From: Spirochaetaceae bacterium
Lineage (GTDB): Bacteria; Spirochaetota; Spirochaetia; Treponematales; Treponemataceae
Direction: 5' to 3'
Length of the DNA: 21,170 nt
Assembly (NCBI GenBank): GCA_031272345.1
Contig: JAISTZ010000156.1
Location: 1 to 21,170, forward strand
The notes under the pieces are model-generated. The model ran no database searches. It worked only from the letters and a program-made list of their open reading frames with translations, and was not told where the DNA came from. Positions 7,046 through 13,864 of this stretch are shown piece after piece; positions within the stretch are counted from its first letter, which is position 1, and every line of letters begins with the position of its first letter. The position numbers and the translations under genes are program-made.

Positions 7046-7794
7046 ACAGGACTGATAAAACGATCTCCCAATTGGACCGGAACAGGAAAAGCATCACCCG
7101 GCGGAAAACTGTTTTGGTGGTAGATGACGATGCGGCGATGGTGCTGCTCACCAATAATATTTTAAAAAAAGACGGATACGCCGTGCTGGCAGCCACAAGC
7201 GGCAAGGATGCCCTGGAAACCCTCTCCCGCACCCTCGTGGACGCGGCGGTTCTGGACATCCTGATGCCCAACATGTCGGGGCTGGAACTCTACAGGAAGA
7301 TGCAGGACGACGAGATACTGAAATTGATTCCGGTGATTTTCGTTACCGCGGACAACGGAAAAAATACCGTGCTGCAAGCCGTCGGGATGGGCGCGGCAAA
7401 CTATATCGTAAAACCCTATGACGAGCTGGCCCTGCTGGAGAAAATCCGCGCCGCCATCGAGGAGGCGAAAATCGACCCGGGGGTCCACTACCTCACAATG
7501 AAAACCAAGGCTATCCTCACCGAACTGCGGCATAACAAGCCCCTGACCTCCCTTCTGAAGGACTCCCCCAAAGGCGAGGGGCTCTCTGCCGTAGACCATC
7601 TCAACTACGAACGGAACCTGCGGAAGAACTGGGACCGGGCCGACATCCTTATCAAAGAAATTCCCCAGGAGGTTTTCTCGCCCGCCTTCGAGTTGATGTT
7701 GAAACGCTTCAGAATCTGCATCTCCGCCAGGGACACCGACGGCGCATCGAAGGTCGGGCAGCATATTCTGGAAGAACTCAAGCGGTACGTGTGA
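7042..7794 (+). CDS. Response regulator with REC domain and helical C-terminal domain
   Basis: This 250-residue protein has a REC domain at about 22-140. It shows the acidic pair in VLVVDDD (Asp28-30), phospho-acceptor Asp72 in AAVLDILMPNMSG, the switch Thr in FVTAD and Lys124 in IVKPYD. The C-terminal 110 residues are helical, with no helix-turn-helix, GGDEF, HD or other known output that I recognise. They begin near MKTKAILTELRHNK and end HILEELKRYV. The output is therefore unknown, and protein-protein interaction is likelier than DNA binding. Translation starts at the ATG overlapping the kinase stop, with the strong GGAGGAG site 4 bases upstream. It is the last gene of the operon and is followed by a hairpin at 7801-7839. 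Confidence 0.88.
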   Translation: MNRTDKTISQLDRNRKSITRRKTVLVVDDDAAMVLLTNNILKKDGYAVLAATSGKDALETLSRTLVDAAVLDILMPNMSGLELYRKMQDDEILKLIPVIFVTADNGKNTVLQAVGMGAANYIVKPYDELALLEKIRAAIEEAKIDPGVHYLTMKTKAILTELRHNKPLTSLLKDSPKGEGLSAVDHLNYERNLRKNWDRADILIKEIPQEVFSPAFELMLKRFRICISARDTDGASKVGQHILEELKRYV

Positions 7795-7800
7795 TATGCC

Positions 7801-7854
7801 GGAAGCCTGACCGCGGCAGGCCCCTGCCGGGGGGCTTCCATGGTTGCGTTTTTT
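7801..7854 (+). terminator. Hairpin with delayed T-run after the two-component operon
   Basis: GGAAGCC (7801-7807) pairs with GGCTTCC (7833-7839), and CGGCA (7814-7818) with TGCCG (7825-7829) inside. Six T residues follow at 7849-7854, 9 bases after the stem, so it is an imperfect intrinsic terminator. Its 3' arm and T-run overlap the promoter region of the next gene. Confidence 0.45.
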
Positions 7855-7864
7855 CTGGTATACT
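7836..7864 (+). promoter_or_regulatory. Candidate promoter for the SDR-like gene, leaderless type
   Basis: A clear -10 TATACT (7859-7864) is preceded by GG. Seventeen bases upstream is only a weak -35 (TTCCAT, 7836-7841). The ATG at 7872 is 7 bases after the -10, without a Shine-Dalgarno. Confidence 0.4.
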
Positions 7865-7871
7865 CTTCCCC

Positions 7872-8597
7872 ATGGCGAGTGTGTTGATTGCGGGAAAGGA
7901 ATTCCCCGAGGGCGCGGCCTTTGCGGCTGCGGCGGGGCAGTCCAGAAATGTTGTGCTCACGGGGGACTCCCCGGACGACAACGGGGGCCTCCGGGTCGTA
8001 CCCTGGAACAAGGCGTCCCCGATTTCGGCCCGGTCGGCGGTGATCTTTGCGGAAAATCTCTTCACCAGGATTGACGAAGCGGTCCTGTACTTCGATACCC
8101 CCATGTACTCGATCCGGTATCCCCTGCTTTCAACCCATATTTGCGCCCGGGCAATCGACGACATGATCGAGGGCTACGTCTACCTTACCCTGGAGATTCT
8201 CGACAGATTCTCCAAACGGGGCTTCGGCAAGCTGGTCTTCCTGTGCAAGGAGGGGTTTTCCCGCAGGGAAATGTCCCTGGAGGGCGCCTTTGCCGGAGAC
8301 CCCGCCGCCGCTCCTGCCACGGCCCTCCCCTCGGCGGCCCTGGGGGCGTTTCGGGCCTTCGCGGAACACATCGCATCGGCCTACGGGGGCACGGAATTCG
8401 TGCGGGTCATCCTGGCCTCGGCCCCGGCCCTGCAAAGGGACGACGCCATCGCCCAGTGGCTCTTCCCCTACATGGACGAAGAAGTCCGGCCCCGCTCACC
8501 TTCACAATGGGTCAAATTCGGCGCAAAACCCCAGGGGGTCATCTCCGGGCTCTTCCAGCAGACCCTGGGCCGGAGGCTTTCAGGGAGCAAAAGGTAA
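7872..8597 (+). CDS. Uncharacterised protein resembling a degenerate short-chain dehydrogenase
   Basis: The protein has 241 residues. I start at ATG 7872 because the longer open frame reaches back through the terminator and promoter. The product begins MASVLIAGKEFPEGAAFAAA and continues NVVLTGDS, which lines up with the beta1-alphaA-beta2 start of Rossmann SDR proteins. Here the glycine-rich TGxxxGxG motif is replaced by AGKEFPEG. A middle helix and strand (IEGYVYLTLEILDRFSKRGFGKLVFLCK) and a late AFRAFAEHIASAYGGTEFVRVILAS segment match the usual SDR layout, but the catalytic Tyr-x3-Lys is absent. It may be a non-enzymatic SDR-fold scaffold or binding protein. This homology is my reading of pattern, not a search result. 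It is a single-gene unit between two operons. Confidence 0.5.
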   Translation: MASVLIAGKEFPEGAAFAAAAGQSRNVVLTGDSPDDNGGLRVVPWNKASPISARSAVIFAENLFTRIDEAVLYFDTPMYSIRYPLLSTHICARAIDDMIEGYVYLTLEILDRFSKRGFGKLVFLCKEGFSRREMSLEGAFAGDPAAAPATALPSAALGAFRAFAEHIASAYGGTEFVRVILASAPALQRDDAIAQWLFPYMDEEVRPRSPSQWVKFGAKPQGVISGLFQQTLGRRLSGSKR

Positions 8598-8704
8598 ATA
8601 AAAATAATTTCTTATCTATAAAAAAATAAAATGAAAAAAAATTTGCAAAATTTGAATTTACCATTTACAATATATATTGTTGAGAATCAGCCAAGGAGGT
8701 TTTC
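8598..8704 (+). promoter_or_regulatory. AT-rich control region and promoter of the hydrogenase operon
   Basis: This 107-base stretch is strikingly AT-rich for the window (A-tracts at 8598-8650). TTGCAA (8643-8648), a 17-base spacer and TACAAT (8666-8671) form a strong promoter, with transcription expected to start near 8679. AAGGAGG (8693-8699) lies 5 bases before the hndA ATG at 8705. The A-tracts upstream of the -35 could act as an UP element. Confidence 0.75.
8667..8680. promoter_or_regulatory. Perfect 14-bp palindrome over the -10/start of the hydrogenase promoter (candidate operator)
   Basis: ACAATATATATTGT is its own reverse complement. It covers five bases of the -10 and the expected start site, an ideal position for a repressor dimer. 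The sequence does not match the usual Rex site closely, and no regulator gene adjoins it. The regulator is unknown. Confidence 0.45.
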
Positions 8705-9193
8705 ATGGCAAATACAGGAGGGATAACATTTTCCAAAGACCTGGAAGACTTTATCGCCCTTTGGAAGACAAAGCCCGGCAATATCATCATGATTTTGCAC
8801 AAGGTCCAGGAAGAGCAGGGCTATATCTCAGCGGAGGCCGCCGAAGAAGTGGCCGCCCGCACCGGAACGCCCCTGGCAAAGGTCTACGGCATTATGACCT
8901 TCTATCACCTGTTCAAGACAAAAAAGCCGGGGAAGAACCAGATCAGCGTGTGCCTGGGGACGGCGTGCTACCTCAAGGGCGGCCGCGACATCTACGACGA
9001 GGCCCGCTCCATCCTGGGGATCCGGGGGGACGAAACCGTCAGCCCGGACGGCGAATTTTCCGTGGAACCCGTGCGGTGCATCGGCTGCTGCGGGCTCTCC
9101 CCGGTGGTCACGATAAACGGCGATGTCCACGGCAGGCTCACCAAGGGTGACGTAAAACCCCTGATCGAGCAGTACAGGAACAAGGTCGCGTAG
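8705..9193 (+). CDS. hndA: HndA: NuoE-like [2Fe-2S] subunit of bifurcating [FeFe] hydrogenase
   Basis: This 162-residue thioredoxin-like ferredoxin subunit is related to NuoE. Four cluster ligands are visible: Cys83 and Cys88 (CLGTAC), and Cys125 and Cys129 (CIGCC, with an additional Cys128). An N-terminal helical region (about 10-70) includes VYGIMTFYHLF, a signature of the family. The length is typical. It passes electrons within the HndABCD complex, which couples H2 with NAD(P)H and ferredoxin in the cytoplasm. It is the first gene of the operon, with a strong promoter and AAGGAGG site. A repeat-rich 90-base gap follows, containing three hairpins, instead of a direct junction with hndB. 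Confidence 0.93.
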   Translation: MANTGGITFSKDLEDFIALWKTKPGNIIMILHKVQEEQGYISAEAAEEVAARTGTPLAKVYGIMTFYHLFKTKKPGKNQISVCLGTACYLKGGRDIYDEARSILGIRGDETVSPDGEFSVEPVRCIGCCGLSPVVTINGDVHGRLTKGDVKPLIEQYRNKVA

Positions 9194-9283
9194 CTTGCGC
9201 AACACGGAAGGGGGCGCAAGTAAGCTTGCGCAACACGGAAGGAGGCGCAAGCAAGCTTGCGCAACACGGAAGGAGCGCAAGCC
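9193..9283 (+). repeat. Three tandem 31-nt hairpin repeats, each with a Shine-Dalgarno-like loop
   Basis: Copies lie at 9193-9223, 9224-9254 and 9255-9283 (the last is 29 nt). Each reads GCTTGCGC, AACACGGAAGG(G/A)G, then GCGCAAG. The arms CTTGCGC and GCGCAAG form a 7-bp stem around a purine-rich loop containing GGAAGGGG or GGAAGGAG. Copy 3 lacks one G, and its AAGGAG lies 8 bases before the ATG at 9284, so it is the working ribosome binding site. Copy 1 begins on the last base of the hndA stop codon. Confidence 0.9.
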
Positions 9284-9829
9284 ATGCACTACACCTTGGC
9301 GGACATGATCGGGGACCTGGCGCAGAACGCGGCGGAGTCCGGCGCGTCCGTCATTGACGTAACGGTGGATGAAAGCGGCGGGACCCTTTCGTTTGAGATA
9401 CGGGACAACGGCAAAGGGATGGACTCCCAGACCCTGGAGCGGGCAAAGGATCCGTTTTACACGGACGGCGTCAAGCACCCCTCCCGGAAGGTGGGCCTGG
9501 GGATTCCCTTTTTGATACAAACGGCAACGGAGACAGGCGGTTCCTGGACCCTTTCGTCAATCAAGGGACAGGGCACGGTTGTCGGCGGGGTGTTCAACAC
9601 GAGCAACATCGACACCCCTCCGGTTGGGGACATCCCCGGCCTCTTCAGGCAAATGCTGAGCCAGACCGGCTCTTTCGAGATGACGATCACCCGGAAGAGG
9701 ACCGGCCCTAACCCGGCGGACTACCGGATAGTCCGGTCGGAGCTGGCGGACGCCCTGGGGGACCTTGAAACGGTGGATTCCCTTTCCCTGTTGGGGCACT
9801 ATCTTGCGGGCCTGGAAGAGCCCGAATAA
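9284..9829 (+). CDS. Stand-alone GHKL (HATPase_c) ATP-binding protein in the hydrogenase operon
   Basis: This 181-residue protein has a GHKL ATPase fold: an N-box with Asn15 (DLAQNAAESGA), a G1 box DNGKGM at 41-46 and a G2 box GLGIPF at 71-76, followed by KGQGTVVGG. It has no HisKA dimerisation or phospho-acceptor domain, no receiver and no membrane segment, so it is not a conventional sensor kinase. The C-terminal 70 residues are mostly helical. Such ATPases are known to occur inside HndABCD-type operons, but their job is unclear. It may be an anti-sigma-like protein kinase or an assembly/regulatory ATPase. ATG 9284 is preferred because a longer frame would start inside the repeat. The RBS is in the loop of the third repeat hairpin. 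Confidence 0.85.
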   Translation: MHYTLADMIGDLAQNAAESGASVIDVTVDESGGTLSFEIRDNGKGMDSQTLERAKDPFYTDGVKHPSRKVGLGIPFLIQTATETGGSWTLSSIKGQGTVVGGVFNTSNIDTPPVGDIPGLFRQMLSQTGSFEMTITRKRTGPNPADYRIVRSELADALGDLETVDSLSLLGHYLAGLEEPE

Positions 9830-9833
9830 AGCG

Positions 9834-9857
9834 CCGCCCCTATTGATTGGGGGGCGG
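9834..9857 (+). promoter_or_regulatory. Intercistronic hairpin before hndB
   Basis: CCGCCCC (9834-9840) pairs with GGGGCGG (9851-9857) around a 10-base loop. No T-run follows. The GAGGAG site of hndB starts 3 bases later, at 9861. It could stabilise or attenuate the message, or set the ratio between the ATPase and the structural subunits. Confidence 0.5.
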
Positions 9858-9871
9858 ATAGAGGAGCGTAT

Positions 9872-10258
9872 ATGGCAAAAATGACTTTGGAAGACCTGCG
9901 GCGGCTTCGGGAAGAAAAGAAAAGCGAACTCGACCAGCGCGCCGCCGACGGAAAGACCGTCCAGGTCCTCGTGGGCATGGGCACCTGCGGCATCGCGTCG
10001 GGGGCCAAGGAGACCCTCACGGCGTTCATCTCGGAGATCGAGAAGCGCGGCCTGGGAAGCAAGGTCGTGGTGCGGCAGACCGCCTGCATGGGCCTCTGTT
10101 CCCACGAGCCCACGGTGGAGATTCACGTGCCCGATATGCCCACGGTGATTTACGGGGACGTAAAAGCGGATGTGGTGTCTTTGATCGTCAAATCCCACAT
10201 AATCAACAGGAAGCCCCTGGAATCCCTGGTGATGACCCAGCGGGCCAGCGCTGTCTAG
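9872..10258 (+). CDS. hndB: HndB: [2Fe-2S] thioredoxin-like hydrogenase subunit
   Basis: This 128-residue protein has a charged N-terminal helix (LEDLRRLREEKKSEL) followed by a thioredoxin-like ferredoxin domain. Cys39 is in MGTCGIASGA, and Cys72 and Cys76 are in ACMGLC. The usual fourth cysteine is absent: the motif is CGIASGA, the form I associate with HndB proteins, which carry three obvious Cys. It is therefore probably a family trait and not a defect. It is cytoplasmic and part of the HndABCD electron-transfer chain. GAGGAG lies 5 bases before the ATG, and the stop is 9 bases before hndC, indicating tight co-translation. Confidence 0.88.
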   Translation: MAKMTLEDLRRLREEKKSELDQRAADGKTVQVLVGMGTCGIASGAKETLTAFISEIEKRGLGSKVVVRQTACMGLCSHEPTVEIHVPDMPTVIYGDVKADVVSLIVKSHIINRKPLESLVMTQRASAV

Positions 10259-10267
10259 GAGGCCGTC

Positions 10268-12058
10268 ATGGTAACCCAACACATACTCGTATGCGGCGGA
10301 ACCGCCTGCACGTCAACCAGCGGAAAGGAGATCTTCGAGCAATTCCTTGAGCTCACCAAAAAACACGGCCTGGGGGAGTCGGTGCAAATCGTGCAGACCG
10401 GGTGCTTCGGTCTGTGCGAGCGGGGGCCGATTGTCAAAATTTTCCCGGACAACACCTTCTACGTCAATGTTGAGCCCGAGGACGTGGAAGAAATCGTCAC
10501 CGAGCAGCTCATCAAGGGCCGGGTGGTAAAGCATCTGCTCTACGACCCGGAAAAGGCCAAGAAGGCGGAACAGCTCGACTTCTACAAAAAGCAGATGCGT
10601 ATCGTCCTGAGGAACTGCGGGGTCATTGACCCGGAGAACATCGAGGAATACATCGCCAGGGACGGCTACCTTGCCCTGGAGAAGGCCCTGTTCCAGTTGT
10701 CCCCCCAGCAAATCATCGACGAGGTCAAGAAGTCGGGCCTGCGCGGGCGTGGCGGGGCTGGATTCCCCACGGGACTCAAGTGGGAGGCCGGCATGAACGC
10801 CCAGAGCAAGGTCAAATACGTGGTCTGCAACGCCGACGAGGGCGACCCCGGGGCCTACATGGACCGCTCCACCATCGAGGGGGACCCCCACTCGATCCTC
10901 GAGGCCATGACGATTTGCGGCAAGGCAATCGGCTCCCATCAGGGGTTCATCTACATCCGGGCCGAATACCCCCTGGCGGTGGAGCGGCTCTACAGGGCCA
11001 TGGACCAGGCCAGGGAACGGGGCCTGCTCGGGAAGGACATCCTGGGAAGCGGGTTCGACTTCGACATCGAGATCCGCCTGGGCGCGGGGGCCTTCGTGTG
11101 CGGGGAAGAAACCGCGCTCCTGCGGTCCATCGAGGGCCTGCGGGGAATGCCCACGCCAAAGCCGCCCTTCCCGGCCCAATGCGGCCTCTGGGGGGAGCCC
11201 ACCATCATCAACAACGTGGAAACCTGGGCCAACGTGCCGGTCATCCTCACCAAGGGGGCGGACTGGTTCGCCTCAATCGGCACGGAGGACTCCAAGGGCA
11301 CCAAGGTCTTCGCCATCACCGGCAAGGTCAAAAACTCCGGCCTGGTGGAAGTGCCCATGGGCACAACCCTGCGGGAAATCATCTTCGACATCGGCGGGGG
11401 CATCAAGGGGGGCAAACAATTCAAGGGCGTACAGACCGGCGGGCCCTCGGGGGGCATCCTCACGGATGAACACCTGGACACGCCGATCGACTTCGGCGCG
11501 CTCACCCGGGCGGGCTCCATGATGGGCTCCGGGGGCATGATCGTGATGGACGAGGACGACTGCGTGGTCGACGTGGCAAAATTCTACATGGATTTCTGCG
11601 TGGACGAGTCCTGCGGCAAGTGTTCGCCCTGTAGAATCGGCACCAGGCAGATGCTCATGCTCCTGGAGAAAATCTCCGACGGCAAGGGGGAACTCAAGGA
11701 CCTGCAAACCCTGGAGGACATCGGGTTCGCCATGCAGAAGGCGTCCCTGTGCGCCCTGGGGCAGACCGCCCCGAACCCAACCCTGTCCACCCTCAGGCGG
11801 TTCCGGTCCGAGTACCTGGCGCATATCGGGGACCCGGCGGGCGGCGTTCCGCCCAAGTGTCCCACGGGCAAGTGCAAGAACCTGACCACCTACCGCATCA
11901 CCGACGCCTGCAAGGGCTGCACCCTCTGCCAGACCAAGTGCCCCACCGGCGCGATTTCCGGGGAGCCCAGGGCCCAACACCTGATCGATCCCAGCAAGTG
12001 TATCCGCTGCGGGGTCTGTTTCGAGACCTGCAAATTCAGCGCGGTCGTCAAGGAATAA
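10268..12058 (+). CDS. hndC: HndC: NuoF-like NAD(P)H/FMN-binding subunit of the hydrogenase
   Basis: This 596-residue flavoprotein subunit is of normal length. An N-terminal [2Fe-2S] domain has ligands Cys9, Cys14, Cys46 and Cys50. The FMN/NAD glycine-rich segment GRGGAGFPTG is at about 160-169, and DEGDPGAYMDR and GAGAFVCGEETALL follow. The NuoF-type [4Fe-4S] site has Cys449, Cys452, Cys455 (SCGKCSPC) and Cys495. Two [4Fe-4S] ferredoxin motifs (CKGCTLCQTKC and CIRCGVCFETC) lie in the last 50 residues. It oxidises or reduces NAD(P)H at FMN and is the likely bifurcation site, exchanging electrons with HndD and ferredoxin. AGGAGG precedes the start. The stop is 9 bases before hndD. Confidence 0.95.
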   Translation: MVTQHILVCGGTACTSTSGKEIFEQFLELTKKHGLGESVQIVQTGCFGLCERGPIVKIFPDNTFYVNVEPEDVEEIVTEQLIKGRVVKHLLYDPEKAKKAEQLDFYKKQMRIVLRNCGVIDPENIEEYIARDGYLALEKALFQLSPQQIIDEVKKSGLRGRGGAGFPTGLKWEAGMNAQSKVKYVVCNADEGDPGAYMDRSTIEGDPHSILEAMTICGKAIGSHQGFIYIRAEYPLAVERLYRAMDQARERGLLGKDILGSGFDFDIEIRLGAGAFVCGEETALLRSIEGLRGMPTPKPPFPAQCGLWGEPTIINNVETWANVPVILTKGADWFASIGTEDSKGTKVFAITGKVKNSGLVEVPMGTTLREIIFDIGGGIKGGKQFKGVQTGGPSGGILTDEHLDTPIDFGALTRAGSMMGSGGMIVMDEDDCVVDVAKFYMDFCVDESCGKCSPCRIGTRQMLMLLEKISDGKGELKDLQTLEDIGFAMQKASLCALGQTAPNPTLSTLRRFRSEYLAHIGDPAGGVPPKCPTGKCKNLTTYRITDACKGCTLCQTKCPTGAISGEPRAQHLIDPSKCIRCGVCFETCKFSAVVKE

Positions 12059-12067
12059 GGAGCAACT

Positions 12068-13807
12068 ATGAACGTAACGATAAACAACATCGACATTGAC
12101 GTTGACTACGGCGTGTCAATTTTGGACGCCGCAAAAAAGGCGGGATTCAGGATTCCCACCCTGTGCAATTCCCCGGACCTGCCCGCCTGGGCGTCCTGCG
12201 GGCTGTGCATTGTGCGCATGGCGGGAACACCCCGCATGGTGCGGGCCTGCTGCACCATGGCAACCGAGGGCATGAAGGTGGTCACCCACGACCCGGAGCT
12301 CACCCGGGCCCGGCGCACGGTGCTGGAGCTGATTCTCTCGAACCACCCCGCGGACTGCCTCAACTGCGCCCGGAACAACCACTGCGAGCTGCAAAGCCTG
12401 GCCGCGGAATTCGGCGTAAAGGAGCCGCGCCTTACCCCCAACCTCAAGAACCAAAGCGTGGACGATTCCTACGAGGAGGTTGTCTTCGACAGGGACAAAT
12501 GCATCAACTGCGGGCGCTGCGTGGAGGTGTGCCAGGGTATGCAGAACGTGTGGGCCCTGGAATACACGGGCCGGGGGGACAAGACGATCATCGGCCCCGT
12601 GGCGGGGGCGAAGCTCATCAACAGCCCCTGCGTCAAGTGCGGCCAGTGCGCGGCCCACTGCCCGGTGGGGGCAATCACCACCCGGAACCCCCTGCAACGG
12701 GTGCAGGACGCCCTGGCGAATCCGGCCCTCACCTGCGTTGCGGCAATCGCACCCTCCGTGCGGGCAGCCCTGGGGGAGGAATTCGACCTGCCCGTGGGCA
12801 CGATTACCACGGGCAAGATCTACACGGCCCTGCGGGTCATGGGGTTCAGGCACGTGTTCGACACGAACTTCGCCGCGGACGTCACCATCATGGAAGAGGG
12901 CACGGAGCTCATCAACAGGCTGACCAAGGGGACCGGCCCCCTGCCGATGTTCACGAGCTGCTGCCCCGCCTGGATTGACTATGCGGAGAAGCGCTACCAC
13001 GGCCTTCTGCCCCACCTTTCCACCACCAAGAGTCCCCAGCAGATTCAGGGGGCCCTCACCAAGACCTACTGGGCAAAGCAGATGAATGTTGCCCCCGGGG
13101 ACATCTTCCACCTCTCCATCATGCCCTGCGCGGCCAAGGCCTGGGAGGCCCGGCGGGACGGGAACATGCAGGTCTCGGGCGCGCCCGACATCGACATGGT
13201 GATCACCACCAGGGAATTCGCCTCCCTCATCCGCATGTACGGGATCGACTTCGCGTCCCTCCCGGAAAGCGCCGCGGACAATCCCCTGGGGCCCTACTCC
13301 GGGGCCGCCACGATCTTCGGCGCAACCGGCGGGGTGATGGAAGCGGCTGTCCGCACGGCCTACGCGGTGGTAGAAAAAAAGGAGCTCGGGGACCTGAACT
13401 TCACCCCCGTGCGGGGCCTTGACGCCGTAAAGGAAGCCGCGGTCACCCTGGGGGGCAAGGAAGTGCGCCTCGCGGTGGTGCACCAGCTCGGCAATGTGGA
13501 CGCGGTGGTCCAGCGGGTCCTCTCGGCCCTGGGGGACAAGAAGGAGCCCCCCTATCACTTCATCGAGGTGATGAGCTGCCGGGGCGGCTGCGTTGCCGGC
13601 GGGGGCCAGCCCTACGGCGCGGACGACGAAATCCGCCTCAAGCGGGCCGCCGCGCTCTACCGGGACGACACGAATTCCGCCGTGCGCACCAGCCACGGGA
13701 ACCCCCTCGTGCAGGAGGTCTACAAGAAATTCCTCCACGGGCCCAACAGTCACGAGGCCCACCACCTGCTGCACACAACCTACACGGAGCGGAAGCTGTA
13801 CAGCTAG
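12068..13807 (+). CDS. hndD: HndD: catalytic [FeFe] hydrogenase subunit
   Basis: This 579-residue enzyme interconverts H2 and 2H+ + 2e-. An N-terminal [2Fe-2S] domain has Cys33, Cys44, Cys47 and Cys61. A His-ligated [4Fe-4S] site has His93, Cys97, Cys100 and Cys106. Two ferredoxin clusters have Cys145/148/151/155 and Cys188/191/194/198. The H-cluster motifs are all intact: L1 TSCCPAW (Cys298 as proton-shuttle position, Cys299 as ligand), L2 MPCAAKAWE (Cys354) and L3 EVMSCRGGCVAGGGQP (Cys504, Cys508). Nothing suggests inactivity. Length and domain set fit HndD, and the extra C-terminal [2Fe-2S] domain of Thermotoga HydA is absent. AAGGAG lies upstream. It is the last gene before an intrinsic terminator. 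The HydEFG maturases are not in this window. Confidence 0.96.
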   Translation: MNVTINNIDIDVDYGVSILDAAKKAGFRIPTLCNSPDLPAWASCGLCIVRMAGTPRMVRACCTMATEGMKVVTHDPELTRARRTVLELILSNHPADCLNCARNNHCELQSLAAEFGVKEPRLTPNLKNQSVDDSYEEVVFDRDKCINCGRCVEVCQGMQNVWALEYTGRGDKTIIGPVAGAKLINSPCVKCGQCAAHCPVGAITTRNPLQRVQDALANPALTCVAAIAPSVRAALGEEFDLPVGTITTGKIYTALRVMGFRHVFDTNFAADVTIMEEGTELINRLTKGTGPLPMFTSCCPAWIDYAEKRYHGLLPHLSTTKSPQQIQGALTKTYWAKQMNVAPGDIFHLSIMPCAAKAWEARRDGNMQVSGAPDIDMVITTREFASLIRMYGIDFASLPESAADNPLGPYSGAATIFGATGGVMEAAVRTAYAVVEKKELGDLNFTPVRGLDAVKEAAVTLGGKEVRLAVVHQLGNVDAVVQRVLSALGDKKEPPYHFIEVMSCRGGCVAGGGQPYGADDEIRLKRAAALYRDDTNSAVRTSHGNPLVQEVYKKFLHGPNSHEAHHLLHTTYTERKLYS

Positions 13808-13824
13808 ACTCCGTGGCGCCGGGA

Positions 13825-13848
13825 GCTGCTTGAGGAAGCAGCCTTTTT
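13825..13848 (+). terminator. Intrinsic terminator of the hydrogenase operon
   Basis: GCTGCTT (13825-13831), loop GAGG, then AAGCAGC (13836-13842) form a perfect 7-bp stem, immediately followed by CTTTTT (13843-13848). It lies 17 bases after the hndD stop. Confidence 0.8.
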
Positions 13849-13858
13849 GCGCTATCCT
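13830..13858 (+). promoter_or_regulatory. Promoter of the UDG-priA operon, nested in the terminator, leaderless type
   Basis: TTGAGG (13830-13835) is formed by the end of the 5' stem and the loop of the terminator. A 17-base spacer leads to TATCCT (13853-13858). The start ATG at 13865 is 6 bases after the -10, with no Shine-Dalgarno. Confidence 0.5.
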
Positions 13859-13864
13859 TATCCC

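Noticed and set aside
9193..9283. The tandem hairpins as a CRISPR array or transcription terminator
   Set aside because: The units are contiguous, with no unique spacers between them and no T-run after any stem.
9872..10258. HndB as a damaged protein because one expected cluster cysteine is missing
   Set aside because: The CGIASGA form with a single N-terminal Cys is, to my knowledge, normal for HndB. The reading frame and the second cysteine pair are intact.
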